A stretch of 64,000 bases of DNA, taken from JBPCQA01 sp050998615. Its GTDB lineage: Bacteria > Actinomycetota > Actinomycetes > Propionibacteriales > Nocardioidaceae. Shown here one piece after another: positions 32,220 to 41,548 of the stretch (positions are counted from its first letter, which is position 1; the number at the start of each line of letters is the position of its first letter). The translations under genes and the position numbers were made by a program. The stretch is taken from assembly GCA_050998615.1 (NCBI GenBank), contig JBPCQA010000036.1, positions 55,318-119,317 of the forward strand. Reading direction: 5' to 3'. The notes beneath the pieces are model-generated. The model saw nothing but the letters and a program-made list of their open reading frames with translations. It had not been told where the DNA came from and searched no databases.

Positions 32220-34913
32220 GTGGCCGCCCCTGACCAGACCGTCGATCGTCCCAAGCTGTTGCTGTTGGATGGGCACTCGTTGGCCTACCGCGCGTTCTAC
32301 GCGCTGCCGGTCGAGAACTTCTCGACCACGACAGGCCAGCCAACCAACGCGGTCTACGGATTCACCTCGATGCTCATCAATGTGTTGCGCGACGAGGCGC
32401 CGACCCATGTCGCCGTGGCGTTCGACGTGTCCCGTGAGACGTTCCGCGCTGTCGAATACACCGAATACAAGGCCAACCGCGCCAAAAGCCCCGATGAGTT
32501 CAAGGGTCAGGTGTCGTTGATCAAAGAGGTGCTGGCGGCCCTGCGGGTCGCGATGGTCGACAAAGCGGGCTTCGAGGCAGATGACGTGATCGGCACCCTG
32601 GCCACCCGGGCGCAGGCCGGCGACTTCGATGTGCTGATCTGCACGGGTGACCGCGACGCGTTCCAACTGGTCAGCGACCACGTGACAGTGCTTTATCCAC
32701 GCAGAGGAGTTTCCGACCTGGCACGGATCACGCCCGAGGCAGTCTTCGACCGCTACGGCGTGTCGCCCGCCAACTATCCCGATCTGGCCGCCATGGTGGG
32801 GGAGTCCAGTGACAACCTGCCTGGTGTCCCCGGGGTTGGCCCGAAGACGGCGGCGAAGTGGATCGCCCAGTTCGGTTCGCTCGACGATATCGTGGCTAGG
32901 GTAGGCGAGCTCGCCGGCAAGGCAGGCGACGCGATGCGCGCCCACCTCGCTGACGTGATCCGTAACCGGCGCATCAACCAACTGGTGTGCGACCTCGATC
33001 TCACCCTGGGCGTCGACGACACCGCGGCTCAGCCATGGGATCGTGACCAGGTTCACCAGGTCTTCGACAGCCTGGAGTTCCGGGTCTTGCGCGACCGGCT
33101 ATTCGCGACCTTGTCGGCCGACGAGCCACTTCTCGACGAAGCACCCGAGATCGACGGGGTGCGCGTGGGGGCGGCCCAACTGGCCGACTGGCTGGCTGAG
33201 CATGTCCCGGGTGGTGAGCTGATCGGCGTACATGTTCAGGGACAGTGGCACAGCGGCACCGGCCACGTGCATGCGGTCGCGTTGGCTAACGCCGCCGGCT
33301 CGGCTTGCTGGGTCGACGCTGCCGCCCTCTCCCCCGACGACGAGATGGTGCTGGCCGGTTGGCTGGCCAACCCGGATCGGGCCAAGGCGCTGCATGATGC
33401 CAAGGGTCCTGCGCTAGCCCTGGCAGCGCGTGGCTGGCCGTTGGCGGGGCTTACCGCGGACACCGCGTTGGCGGCGTACCTCTCCCATCCCGATCAGCGG
33501 TCCTACGACCTGGCCGACCTAACGTTGCGCTATCTGCATCGCGAGCTGAAGACGCTCGCCGGCGAGACTGCCCAGCTGTCATTCGACCTCGACGGTGACT
33601 CCGCGCAGTCTCAGGAGTCGATGCTCAAGGCACATGCCGTAGTCGGGCTGGCGGCCGGCTTGCGCACAGAGCTCGACGCACGGGGTGGCTCACGGCTGCT
33701 CGCCGAGGTCGAGCTGCCGCTGGTTGCGGTGCTGGCAGGGATGGAGCAGGCTGGTATTTGTGTCGACATCGACCACCTGACCGCGCTCGAGGCTCAGTTC
33801 GCCGGCCGAGTCAAGCAGGCAGCCGACGATGCCTACGAGGTGATCGGCAAACAGATCAACCTCGGTTCACCCAAGCAACTTCAGGTCGTGTTGTTCGACG
33901 AGCTCGGCATGCCCAAGACCAAGCGCACCAAGACCGGCTACACCACCGACGCGGAGGCGCTGCTGGCGCTGTACGAGAAGACCGAGCACCCGTTTGTCGC
34001 GCATCTGCTGGTGCACCGTGACATGAGCCGGCTGCGACAAACCGTCGAGGGACTCCTGAAGACAGTGGCCGACGACGGCCGTATCCACACCACGTTCAAC
34101 CAGATGATCGCGGCCACCGGCCGGCTCTCATCCACCGAGCCCAACCTGCAGAACATCCCGATCCGCACCGAGGAGGGACGCCGGATCCGGGAGGCGTTCA
34201 TGGTGGGTGCGGGTTTCGAGGCGTTGCTGACCGCCGACTACAGCCAGATCGAGATGCGCATCATGGCTCATCTGTCCGATGACGCCGGATTGATCCAGGC
34301 GTTCCACTCCGGTGCGGACTTCCACTCGGTGATGGCATCGAGGGTGTTCGATGTGCCGGCCGACGGGGTGACACCGGCGCAACGCTCGAAGATCAAGGCG
34401 ATGAACTACGGTCTGGCGTACGGCCTGTCGGCGTACGGGCTGGGGCTGCAACTGAAGATCGAGCCGGCCGAGGCGCGGGTGTTGATGGGGGAGTACTTCG
34501 AACGGTTCGGCGGTGTGCGCGACTATCTACGCGGCATCGTCGACGAGGCCCGGCGTAGCGGGTTCACCGAGACGATCATGGGCCGACGTCGTTATCTTCC
34601 CGACCTCAACAGCGACAACCGGCAGCGCCGGGAGATGGCCGAGCGGATGGCGCTGAACGCGCCTATTCAGGGCTCGGCCGCGGACATCATCAAGGTCGCG
34701 ATGCTCCGAGTCGAGGGCGCCCTTGCCGCAGCCGGCGTGAGATCACGGATGCTGCTGCAGGTGCACGACGAGCTGGTGTTCGAGGTAGCCCCCGGCGAGC
34801 TCGAGGCGGTCGAGACGCTGGTCGGTGCGGAGATGGCCGCCGCCGCCGACCTGGCCGTCCCGCTGGAAATCTCGGTCGGCATCGGGCGCACCTGGCACGA
34901 GGCCGGCCACTAA
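32220..34913 (+). CDS. polA: DNA polymerase I
   Basis: Repair and Okazaki-fragment polymerase, 897 aa. Residues 1-290 form the 5'-3' exonuclease (LLLLDGHSLAYRAFYALP, FEADDVIGTLA, GVPGVGPKTAAKWI). Residues about 310-490 are the 3'-5' exonuclease fold, but the DxE catalytic motif is missing (IGVHVQG at its place), so it likely lacks proofreading, as in many actinobacteria. The polymerase motifs are DYSQIEMR (about 672), the O-helix KAMNYGLAYG (about 727) and VHDELVFEV (about 847). Confidence 0.96.
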   Translation: MAAPDQTVDRPKLLLLDGHSLAYRAFYALPVENFSTTTGQPTNAVYGFTSMLINVLRDEAPTHVAVAFDVSRETFRAVEYTEYKANRAKSPDEFKGQVSLIKEVLAALRVAMVDKAGFEADDVIGTLATRAQAGDFDVLICTGDRDAFQLVSDHVTVLYPRRGVSDLARITPEAVFDRYGVSPANYPDLAAMVGESSDNLPGVPGVGPKTAAKWIAQFGSLDDIVARVGELAGKAGDAMRAHLADVIRNRRINQLVCDLDLTLGVDDTAAQPWDRDQVHQVFDSLEFRVLRDRLFATLSADEPLLDEAPEIDGVRVGAAQLADWLAEHVPGGELIGVHVQGQWHSGTGHVHAVALANAAGSACWVDAAALSPDDEMVLAGWLANPDRAKALHDAKGPALALAARGWPLAGLTADTALAAYLSHPDQRSYDLADLTLRYLHRELKTLAGETAQLSFDLDGDSAQSQESMLKAHAVVGLAAGLRTELDARGGSRLLAEVELPLVAVLAGMEQAGICVDIDHLTALEAQFAGRVKQAADDAYEVIGKQINLGSPKQLQVVLFDELGMPKTKRTKTGYTTDAEALLALYEKTEHPFVAHLLVHRDMSRLRQTVEGLLKTVADDGRIHTTFNQMIAATGRLSSTEPNLQNIPIRTEEGRRIREAFMVGAGFEALLTADYSQIEMRIMAHLSDDAGLIQAFHSGADFHSVMASRVFDVPADGVTPAQRSKIKAMNYGLAYGLSAYGLGLQLKIEPAEARVLMGEYFERFGGVRDYLRGIVDEARRSGFTETIMGRRRYLPDLNSDNRQRREMAERMALNAPIQGSAADIIKVAMLRVEGALAAAGVRSRMLLQVHDELVFEVAPGELEAVETLVGAEMAAAADLAVPLEISVGIGRTWHEAGH

Positions 34914-35083
34914 CGATCAAGGGGCAGCCCGGCCGACACAATGGCGTTGAGCCAGTCGCCGAGGGTGTGATGCGGTTCGACGTACGCCGGGTGCCTCTTC
35001 TCCCCCTCGTTGTGGCTGAGGGCGCCTCGCGGGGGGACGTGCGTCCGGTTCAGCCACAGCGGGAGAGCGCCTTGACTCTCTCG
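34914..35083. terminator. intergenic inverted repeat between convergent polA and sirtuin genes
   Basis: TGTGGCTGA (35011-35019) and TCAGCCACA (35050-35058) form a perfect 9-bp stem around a 30-base loop. It could act as a two-way terminator, although no U-run follows. Nothing else is seen in this gap. Confidence 0.4.
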
Positions 35084-35953
35084 CTACGGGCAGATGAGCG
35101 CGAGGGTCTCGGCCGCCGGGGCCACGACCTTGAACGTAACGAGGTGGTCGGCTCTGGTGATGCCGAGGTTGAGCGCGGCGATCGGCTTGCCGAGGCGGGC
35201 CGCGGCTACCGCGTAGCGGTAACCCGAGCGGACCATCAGTGAAGACCCGACCACGAGCATCGCGTCGGACTTGGTCAGCGCAACGGTCGCCTGGGTGTGG
35301 CGCCACGGCGGCACGTTCTCGCCGAAGAACACCACGTCGGGTTTGACGATTCCGCCGCAACGGGGGCAGCTCGGCACGTGGAATGTCGCGAAGTCAAGAC
35401 CCTGGAGGTCGGCGTCGCCGTCGGGGGCAACTGGCGCCCCCAGCCCCAGCCACGAACAGTTCACTGTTTCGAGCTGCTGCTGCCAGACGGCCCGGGCCGC
35501 CGTACGACGGCAGGTCATGCACGTGACCCGGTCCAGTCGGCCATGCAAGTCGATGACGCGCCGCGATCCGGCGGCCTGGTGCAGACCGTCGACGTTCTGG
35601 GTTGCCAGGAGGCCGATTCGACCGCTGTGTTCCAAGCTGGCCAGCGCGTGGTGGGCAGCGTTGGGTGCGGCCGCACCGAAACTACGCCACCCGATCAGGC
35701 TGCGGGCCCAGTAGCGCGATCGCACCAACGGATCCCGCATGAACGGCGTGAATTCGACGGGCCGCTGCCGCTTCCACTGGCCATCGGCATCTCGATAGTC
35801 CGGGATGCCGGACTCCGTGCTGCAGCCCGCCCCGGTGAGCACGAAGACCCTGAGATGCCGGCTGAGGAAGGTGCGCAGCGCTTCCGCACCCTCGCCGCCT
35901 GCCGGTATGCAGGCAGCGGCGGGTGCGGCGGGAGTCCCAAGCACGGCAGCCAT
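35084..35953 (-). CDS. Sir2-family NAD-dependent protein deacylase
   Basis: Sirtuin of 289 aa. NAD-binding blocks are VLTGAGCSTESGIPDYR and TQNVDGLH; the catalytic His is in IDLHGRLDRVTC. Four zinc cysteines: CMTC and CPRC. KPDVVFFGENVP and VGSSLMVRSGYRY complete the family pattern. ATG 35953 is taken as start because upstream codons are not conserved. Target acyl group is not predictable. Confidence 0.92.
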   Translation of the reverse strand: MAAVLGTPAAPAAACIPAGGEGAEALRTFLSRHLRVFVLTGAGCSTESGIPDYRDADGQWKRQRPVEFTPFMRDPLVRSRYWARSLIGWRSFGAAAPNAAHHALASLEHSGRIGLLATQNVDGLHQAAGSRRVIDLHGRLDRVTCMTCRRTAARAVWQQQLETVNCSWLGLGAPVAPDGDADLQGLDFATFHVPSCPRCGGIVKPDVVFFGENVPPWRHTQATVALTKSDAMLVVGSSLMVRSGYRYAVAAARLGKPIAALNLGITRADHLVTFKVVAPAAETLALICP

Positions 35954-36032
35954 CCTAGTGTCGCTGGCGCTGAGTCCGAGACTATCCGGTTTCCCAACAC
36001 CCGCAGGTTTGCCGATAAGACAGGATGCACTT

Positions 36033-37022
36033 ATGACCGAAGTGAAAATCGGGTACGCCGCCGCCCTAGAGCAGTTCGCGCCACGCGAGCTCGTCACGTT
36101 GTGCGCCACCGCGGAGGAGCACGGCTTCACCGGCACGATGGCAGCCGACCACTTTCAGCCCTGGACGCCACGGCAGGGGCAGGCGTCGTACGTATGGAAC
36201 GTTCTCTCGGCCGTGGCCGAACACACTCACGGCGACCTCGGGCCGGGTGTCACCTGCCCAAGCTTTCGCTACCACCCCGCCGTGGTAGCCCAGGCCGCCG
36301 CCACCCTCGAGGCGATGAACCCGGGCCGCAGCTGGCTCGGTCTCGGCTCGGGGGAGGCCCTCAACGAGGCAGCCTTCACAGCGACCTGGCCCGAAGCTCC
36401 CCAGCGGATCGCGATGATGTTCGAGGCGATCGAGATCATCCAGCGGCTGTTCTCAGGAGAGCACGTAACGCATGCCGGCGAACACTTCCGGCTGGACGGC
36501 GCGCAGCTGTGGACTCGGCCGGCCTCGCCCCCACCGATCTACGTGGCCACCGCCGGCCCGGTGACCGCCAAGCGGGCCGGGTCACGGTGCGACGGCATCA
36601 TCACCCCGGGCGCCGCCCCCGAGCAGGTTGCCGGGGTGCTCGCCAAGTTTGCCGACGGAGCCCGCTCGCAAGGCAAGGACTCCGAGGCCATGCCCAAGCT
36701 CCTCCAGCTTCACCTGTCCTGGGCGGCGACCGACGAAGAGGCCATGACCAACGCAATCACCGAATGGCCCAACGGCGGGATGAAGTTCCCCAAGCAAGAC
36801 ATCACGTCGCCGTACGAGTTCGACAAGCTCGCCCAAGACGTGGCCGCGGACAGTTTCGAAGGGCGCATGGTGATCTCTGCCAACCCCGATGCCCACCGGG
36901 CCGAGATCCAGAAGTTCCTCGACCTCGGCATCACCAGCGTCTATCTGCACAACGTGGGCCGCAACCAGGTCGAATGGATGGACGTGTTCGGTCGCGACGT
37001 GCTGCCGAACCTTCACGGCTGA
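36033..37022 (+). CDS. F420-dependent LLM-class oxidoreductase (FGD-like, TIGR03557 type)
   Basis: Luciferase-like barrel enzyme using coenzyme F420. The start KIGYAAALEQFAPRELVTLC, the SADHF-like ADHFQPWTPRQGQA, and GSGEALNE are hallmarks of the F420-dependent glucose-6-phosphate dehydrogenase relatives (TIGR03557). Substrate is not known; it need not be glucose-6-phosphate. Its presence implies F420 synthesis in this organism. 329 aa. It is divergent from the sirtuin gene with 79 bases between. Confidence 0.88.
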   Translation: MTEVKIGYAAALEQFAPRELVTLCATAEEHGFTGTMAADHFQPWTPRQGQASYVWNVLSAVAEHTHGDLGPGVTCPSFRYHPAVVAQAAATLEAMNPGRSWLGLGSGEALNEAAFTATWPEAPQRIAMMFEAIEIIQRLFSGEHVTHAGEHFRLDGAQLWTRPASPPPIYVATAGPVTAKRAGSRCDGIITPGAAPEQVAGVLAKFADGARSQGKDSEAMPKLLQLHLSWAATDEEAMTNAITEWPNGGMKFPKQDITSPYEFDKLAQDVAADSFEGRMVISANPDAHRAEIQKFLDLGITSVYLHNVGRNQVEWMDVFGRDVLPNLHG

Positions 37023-37035
37023 GGCGCTTGCGTTT

Positions 37036-37086
37036 CACGGTGGGTGAGGAGGCCGCTTGCGGCCGTCTCGCTCCTCACCCACCGTG
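37036..37086. repeat. repeat A copy with perfect 16-bp inverted arms
   Basis: CACGGTGGGTGAGGAG (37036-37051) and its exact complement CTCCTCACCCACCGTG (37071-37086), with an inner GGCCGC/GCGGCC. It lies 14 bases after the stop of the F420 gene and could end transcription. Confidence 0.9.
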
Positions 37087-37162
37087 CCTGCGCGCTCGCT
37101 CCCGCTGCACCATCCCAGACCGCTCGCCACCTACGACCACCGGACCCCTGGAATCATTCATC

Positions 37163-37168
37163 TACGCT
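37163..37168 (+). promoter_or_regulatory. predicted -10 box (TACGCT), leaderless flavin reductase start
   Basis: TACGCT, six bases, then GTG 37175. Confidence 0.55.
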
Positions 37169-37174
37169 TACCAA

Positions 37175-37702
37175 GTGACGATTCACTCCGGGCACCCGTT
37201 CGTCCCACCGCAGGGCGAGCGTGACGTCGTACGTCGGCTGCGGGGTCGCCTGGGTGGCACGGTGAGCTTGTGGACGACGGGCTCGGGGCCCGCTGGTCGG
37301 GCCGGGCTAACGGTGTCGTCGTTGATGGTTGCCGGGGGCCAGCCGGGTCACGTGCTGGCACTTCTCGACCCCGACTCCCACTTCGCTGAGGCGTTGCCTG
37401 GCGCCCGGACGGCCGTCGTACAACTGCTGGAATGGGAACACCGTGACCTGGCCGACGCGTTCGCCGGTGTTGCACCCGCACCCGGCGGGGCATTTCGGAT
37501 GGGCGCGTGGACCGACACTGAGTGGGGCCCGCTGCTTGCCGGCGTGAGCGCCTGGGCCGGGGTTAGGCTGCCCGATCCCGAGCTCGCCCCGGTGGGTTGG
37601 TCGGTGCTGGCGGATTGCGCTATCGAGTACGTCGAGATCGCTAGCTCGACTGCCCCGCTCGTCCACCGCCGCGGCCGTTACCAGCGCCCAGCCAAGAGCT
37701 GA
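37175..37702 (+). CDS. flavin reductase-like FMN-binding split-barrel protein
   Basis: 175 residues matching the flavin reductase-like domain: RLRGRLGGTVSLWTTG, GRAGLTVSSLMVAGG (flavin phosphate loop), ALLDPDSH, and VVQLLEWEHRDLADAFAG. Members reduce free FMN/FAD or serve as small oxidoreductases. The close distance to the F420 enzyme is suggestive but each has its own apparent start signals. Confidence 0.85.
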   Translation: MTIHSGHPFVPPQGERDVVRRLRGRLGGTVSLWTTGSGPAGRAGLTVSSLMVAGGQPGHVLALLDPDSHFAEALPGARTAVVQLLEWEHRDLADAFAGVAPAPGGAFRMGAWTDTEWGPLLAGVSAWAGVRLPDPELAPVGWSVLADCAIEYVEIASSTAPLVHRRGRYQRPAKS

Positions 37703-37749
37703 TAACAGAGGGTCCTTAAAGCCCGCGCAGAGAGGGAGTCGCCGTGCGC

Positions 37750-38634
37750 TTAGCTGGCGACCAGGGCGTCATGAATCGCAGCAACATGCGCCGGGTTGGA
37801 GCCGCAGCACGCGCCGATCAGATCGATCCCGAGCTCGCGAAGCCGGAGGGCGTGCCGGGCCAGCGCTTGTGGCGCCACGTCGTACTCGAATCGGTCCCCG
37901 ACCAACTGTGGCAGGCCGGCGTTCGCCTGCGCGACAAGGAGTACGCCGTCGGGCCGGGCGTCGGCCAGCTGCGCGGCAATGGCCTCCATCTCCTCCGGGC
38001 CGCGACCGCAGTTGGCCCCGACGGCGTCAATGCCAGCGGCGCCGAGAGAGTGGACGGCGGCTGCCGGCGACACGCCCATCATGGTGTGCAAGTTGGTGTC
38101 GAAGCTGAGCGTGGCAAGCACCGGCAGCTCCGCCGCGACGACGTTCGCCGCGTCGACCGCGGCGCGCACCTCGGCAAGGTCGCTCATCGTCTCGATCAAG
38201 ACCATGTCGATGCCGCCTGCCACGAGGCCGCGCAGTTGTTCCGCGAAGATGTCTCGCGCCTCATCCGGTTGCATGCTGCCCAGCGGAAACACCAGCTCGC
38301 CGGTGGGGCCGAGCCCCCCCGCAACCAGCACCCCGTGTCGAGCCGCCACGTCACTGGCAATGGCTGCCCCGGCCGTGCTTAGCTCCTCGACCCGGTCGCC
38401 TATACCGTGCATCGCCAGCCGAGGCCGGTTGCCGCCGAACGTGTTAGTCGTCAAGATCGTGGCTCCAGCTGTGACGTACTCCTCGTGAATCTGCCGGATC
38501 TTGTCAGGACGCTCCACGTTCCAGAGCTCGCCGGCGCCTCCGTCGTCGAGCCCACGCTCTTGTAACAGCGTCCCCATCCCTCCGTCGAAGAGCACCAGGT
38601 CTCGACTGCCGAGCAGCTGAGCCAGCCGATTCAC
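37750..38634 (-). CDS. homocysteine S-methyltransferase domain protein
   Basis: Zinc methyltransferase (294 aa) that transfers a methyl group to homocysteine or a related thiol; stand-alone version of the MetH N-terminal domain. LFDGGMGTLLQERGL is the first strand; zinc ligands are the Cys of VGANCGRGPEEM and the CC of IGACCGSNPAHV. GTG 38634 overlaps the stop of the preceding small gene (GTGA), so they form one unit. The methyl donor cannot be told from sequence. Confidence 0.9.
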   Translation of the reverse strand: MNRLAQLLGSRDLVLFDGGMGTLLQERGLDDGGAGELWNVERPDKIRQIHEEYVTAGATILTTNTFGGNRPRLAMHGIGDRVEELSTAGAAIASDVAARHGVLVAGGLGPTGELVFPLGSMQPDEARDIFAEQLRGLVAGGIDMVLIETMSDLAEVRAAVDAANVVAAELPVLATLSFDTNLHTMMGVSPAAAVHSLGAAGIDAVGANCGRGPEEMEAIAAQLADARPDGVLLVAQANAGLPQLVGDRFEYDVAPQALARHALRLRELGIDLIGACCGSNPAHVAAIHDALVAS

Positions 38635-38942
38635 GATTGCCGTCCCTGACCGGTGCCGAGTGAGTCGAGGAAGGATGTGATCGTCTCGGGCGTCCATTGG
38701 TGTTCTAGCCGAGCCACGACCTGGTCGGCGACCGCGGTCGGCGTACCTTCCGCTGCCGTCCACTCGGCTCGCCGCCAGCCAGCCAGGTAGGCGTCGCTGT
38801 CGACATCCCCGAGCCGCATCGCCGCCTCGTCGATGGCCTCCTGGAAGCGCCGATCGAGTGGGGACTTGGTGACGTCGTCGCCGTTGCGGGCAACGACGAG
38901 CGATGGCAGCTCTCGCCAGTAGGTCACTTGATATTCAGCCAC
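38631..38942 (-). CDS. small conserved protein, 'virulence factor' family (PF13769-like)
   Basis: 103 residues: AEYQVTYWRELPSLVVAR, RFQEAIDEAAMRLGDVDSDAYLAGWRR. This pattern matches the family named virulence factor (PF13769), which in many bacteria sits beside methionine/folate methyltransferase genes. It overlaps and precedes the homocysteine S-methyltransferase gene, which suggests a partner role in methyl transfer. Actual function is unknown. Confidence 0.82.
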   Translation of the reverse strand: MAEYQVTYWRELPSLVVARNGDDVTKSPLDRRFQEAIDEAAMRLGDVDSDAYLAGWRRAEWTAAEGTPTAVADQVVARLEHQWTPETITSFLDSLGTGQGRQS

Positions 38943-38952
38943 CCGGCCATGC

Positions 38953-38996
38953 TAGTGGCGTGTCTCCCAAATGACTGTTCAGGAGACACACCACTA
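38953..38996. repeat. 44-bp near-perfect inverted repeat
   Basis: TAGTGGCGTGTCTCC (38953-38967) and GGAGACACACCACTA (38982-38996) pair with one mismatch around a 14-base loop. It lies just upstream of the small gene's start. It may be a solo miniature element or a terminator-like hairpin. Confidence 0.8.
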
Positions 38997-39114
38997 ACGG
39001 CGGCGGCGCGGGGTCTGTGGCGTCCGGGTGGTCGCCCACGCCGATCAACGTCACCGTCATGCCAACGGGGCGAGGGCGTCGGTGCTCGTCGTCGCCCGGC
39101 TCCGGCTGGCGAAC

Positions 39115-39153
39115 GGTGATTTCGAGACGCTCGCTGCCGCTAGTCGACCACCG
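39115..39153. repeat. palindromic repeat A copy (inverse orientation)
   Basis: GGTGATTTCGAGACGCTCGC ... GCTAGTCGACCACCG, upstream of the phosphotransferase gene. Confidence 0.75.
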
Positions 39154-39194
39154 CGATGGGCGCTCATCCTTGCGTGCTGCGGCACGATGGCGGG

Positions 39195-40154
39195 GTGGAT
39201 TGGTTCGGTACGCCGATGACCCCGCTGGCCGGTGGTTACAGCGGTGAGACGTTTCTGGTCGGAGCCGGCGACGACGAGGTCGTGATGCGCATCTACGCCC
39301 GCGACCCGGAGCGCTGCGTGGTCGACGCGAGTCTGCTACGCCTGCTCGAGGGTGTGTTGCCGGTGCCGCACGTGCTTGACGAACGGCCGGCCACTGACGG
39401 CAAGCCCGGCGTATTGGTGACCGAGCGTCTGCGCGGCAAGGGCCTCGACCTGGTGCTGCCTGCCGCCTCCACCGAGCAGCGCATTCAGATAGGTGAACAC
39501 CTGGGCCGCCTGTTGGCAACCCTTTCCGGCATCCCGATGCTTCGCTTCGGGATGTTCGCGCGAGCCGACCTGCACATCTCGAGCACCAGGCTCCCCACTG
39601 ATCTGGTGGAGTGGGCGGGACGGTTCCGCGACACGGGCCGACTGGCCGGCTGGTCGGAACCGGACTGGCACGGGTTGCTGACGTTGGTCGAGCGCGCTGA
39701 GACGTTGCTGACCGGCGAACCGCACCCAACGCGCCAGCCGGACCCCCGGATCGGCCGGGTCGTCCTTTGCCACAGTGACTTCAACCCCAAGAACATTCTG
39801 ATCTACCCCGACAGCTTGGGCATCATTGGCCTGCTCGACTGGGAGTTCGCTCACGCCGGCTCGCCGTACACCGATCTCGGCAACCTGACGCGCTTCGAGC
39901 GGCAGCCCGACTTCGTCGACGCGGTCATGACGACGTACGTCGATCACGCGCCGCCCCTGGTCGCCGACCCGCTGCTGCTCGGCCGGGCGGCGGACCTGTG
40001 GGCGCTGATCGAGCTGGCCGGAGCGGACCGGTCCAACGACGTACGCCGCCTCGCCGAGGAACTCCTGCTTGCTCAAGCCCGCGACCAGGACCTGATGGCG
40101 TGGCCGTGGGTCACCTCGCGCCGGAGCCCAGCCGTTTCGACGATCCAACGGTGA
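39195..40154 (+). CDS. aminoglycoside phosphotransferase-family kinase
   Basis: 319-residue protein kinase-like fold of the APH/choline kinase family. The catalytic loop is CHSDFNPKNIL (Brenner motif HxDxxxxN), followed by the metal-binding LLDWEFA. The N-lobe has LAGGYSGETFLV and VVMRIYARDP (ATP Lys replaced by Arg in this block). GTG 39195 starts at VDWFGTPMTPL. Substrate unknown; small-molecule kinases of this kind are common and do not imply antibiotic resistance. Confidence 0.85.
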   Translation: MDWFGTPMTPLAGGYSGETFLVGAGDDEVVMRIYARDPERCVVDASLLRLLEGVLPVPHVLDERPATDGKPGVLVTERLRGKGLDLVLPAASTEQRIQIGEHLGRLLATLSGIPMLRFGMFARADLHISSTRLPTDLVEWAGRFRDTGRLAGWSEPDWHGLLTLVERAETLLTGEPHPTRQPDPRIGRVVLCHSDFNPKNILIYPDSLGIIGLLDWEFAHAGSPYTDLGNLTRFERQPDFVDAVMTTYVDHAPPLVADPLLLGRAADLWALIELAGADRSNDVRRLAEELLLAQARDQDLMAWPWVTSRRSPAVSTIQR

Positions 40155-40205
40155 GCCTGCTTTCACCCTGAGTACGTCGAGTCGTTCGGGGCGACGCGGC
40201 CTGGC

Positions 40206-41548
40206 GACTCATGTCAAGTTGCCCGCTTGGGGTGATTCGTTGACTCATTCAATTTTGCCCGCGAGAGGTAGGTGGCGTTTTGTTTGCCTCGGCGGGTGAT
40301 GTTCTGGCGGGCGATTAGGCTGAGCAGGCTTTGTTGGAAGGCGGCGACGTCGCGGCGGGCTTGGGCGGGGTTGAGCGTGTCGAAGCGTTTCGCGAGCATC
40401 TTTGCGTCGACCTCGTCGAGGGCGTCGGGATAGGTCAAGAGCCGCTGGTAGGGGGTTTGGGCCGGGTCGTAGCGTTTGGCGACCTTGGCGCCGGTGCGGG
40501 TTTTGGAGATGAGCTTCTGTTGCGGGGTGAACAGGTTGGTCAACGGTGACAGGGTGGTCCAGATCTGGTTCAGCAGCCCGAGCTGGTGGGGGGTGTCGTA
40601 GCGCCAGTAGCCGACGGTGCGGCGGACCACGGTCCAGTTCTTCTGTTCGACGTGGGCGCCGTCGTTGCTGTTGGCCGGGCGGGACCGGGTGAAGGTGATC
40701 TGGCGGTCCTGGCACCAGTTGAGCAGGTGGTAGTTGATGAACTCGCTGCCGTTGTCGGAGTCGATGCCGAGCAGCGGGAACGGGAGGGCGGCTTCGATCT
40801 CGACGAGTGCCCCGGACACCCATTTGGCGGCCTTGTTGCGCACGCTGCGGGTCTCGGTCCAGCCGGTGGCGATGTCGGTGCCGGTCAGGGTCCAGCAGAA
40901 CGTGTCGTTGTTGTCGCCGCCTTCGGGCCGACTAGGTCGATCTCGAGGAACCCGGGCCGGTGCTCGTCCCAGTCGGCCCAGGTGCGGATCGGGATCTGCG
41001 ACTTCAGCAGCGACCCGGGCTTGGTCAGCGATCTGCCTTTGGCGCCATCAAGGGTCAACCCGCGGCGTGCCTCAGCGAGCCGCCGGTCGATCGTCGCGGC
41101 CGACATCGCGCACAGCCGGCCGGCCAGCCCGTCGTCGATGTCCAGCTCACCGTGACGACGTAGCGACGCGACCAGGTCGGGCAGGAACGGGGCCAGTCGT
41201 TTGCCGGTGATCCCGTCCGAGACCGCCCACACCTTCACCAGCACCTCGACCACCTCCGGCCCGTAGGTGAAGACCGGCGCCCGTGATCGGCGCGGCGGTG
41301 GCTCCGACCCGTCCGCCGCGACCGCCTGCCGGATCGCCTTGCGGGCATGGTCGCGATGCCAGCCGTTCACCCCGCACAGCTGATCCAGCATCGCCGACCT
41401 CTCCGCCCGGGTCGCCTTCGACCACCGCCGGACCATCGACACCGTCACCTGCCGTCTGACCGCCAACGTCATCACCATCCCCTAGGATCCACGCGGGCAT
41501 CTTGAGATGAGTCAACGAATCGGCCTACGCGGGCATCTTGGGTGAGTC
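40206..41548 (-). mobile_element. insertion sequence with doubled terminal inverted repeats
   Basis: Each end carries two copies of a ~21-bp motif of the form GACTCAnnTCAAnnTGCCCGC. Left: 40206-40226 and 40242-40263. Right: 41492-41513 and 41528-41548, as the complement. The inner copies share an extra GATTCGTT before GACTCAT. One transposase with an rve/DDE integrase domain lies between. No clear target-site duplication flanks the ends. Families with such ends and an HTH-plus-rve transposase include IS481/ISNCY-like elements; I cannot assign the family. It sits between the phosphotransferase gene and rpsT. Confidence 0.85.
40214..41478 (-). pseudogene. transposase with integrase (rve/DDE) core, frameshifted
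   Basis: The first part (41478 to about 40925) encodes a helix-turn-helix region and the start of the integrase core (FLEIDLVG); the second (about 40920 to 40214) continues with DNNDTFCWTLTGTDIATGW, LGIDSDNGSEFINYH and VEQKNWTVVRR. The reading frame breaks near 40925: GTCGGCCCGAAGG lacks one base relative to the expected VGHEGGDNN coding. Repairing it gives one protein of about 420 aa. The second part is complete to its stop. Probably inactive, unless the base was lost in sequencing. Confidence 0.85.

Noticed and set aside
35297..37702. 801-codon plus-strand frame
   Set aside because: It spans the sirtuin (antisense), the F420 enzyme (wrong frame) and only at its end the flavin reductase, which has its own start.
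39195..40154. Aminoglycoside resistance gene
   Set aside because: The fold is shared by many small-molecule kinases; nothing shows antibiotic specificity or mobile context.
40214..41478. Programmed frameshifting of the transposase
   Set aside because: The break is a lost base within conserved codons; no slippery A-run or overlap of two designed frames is seen.
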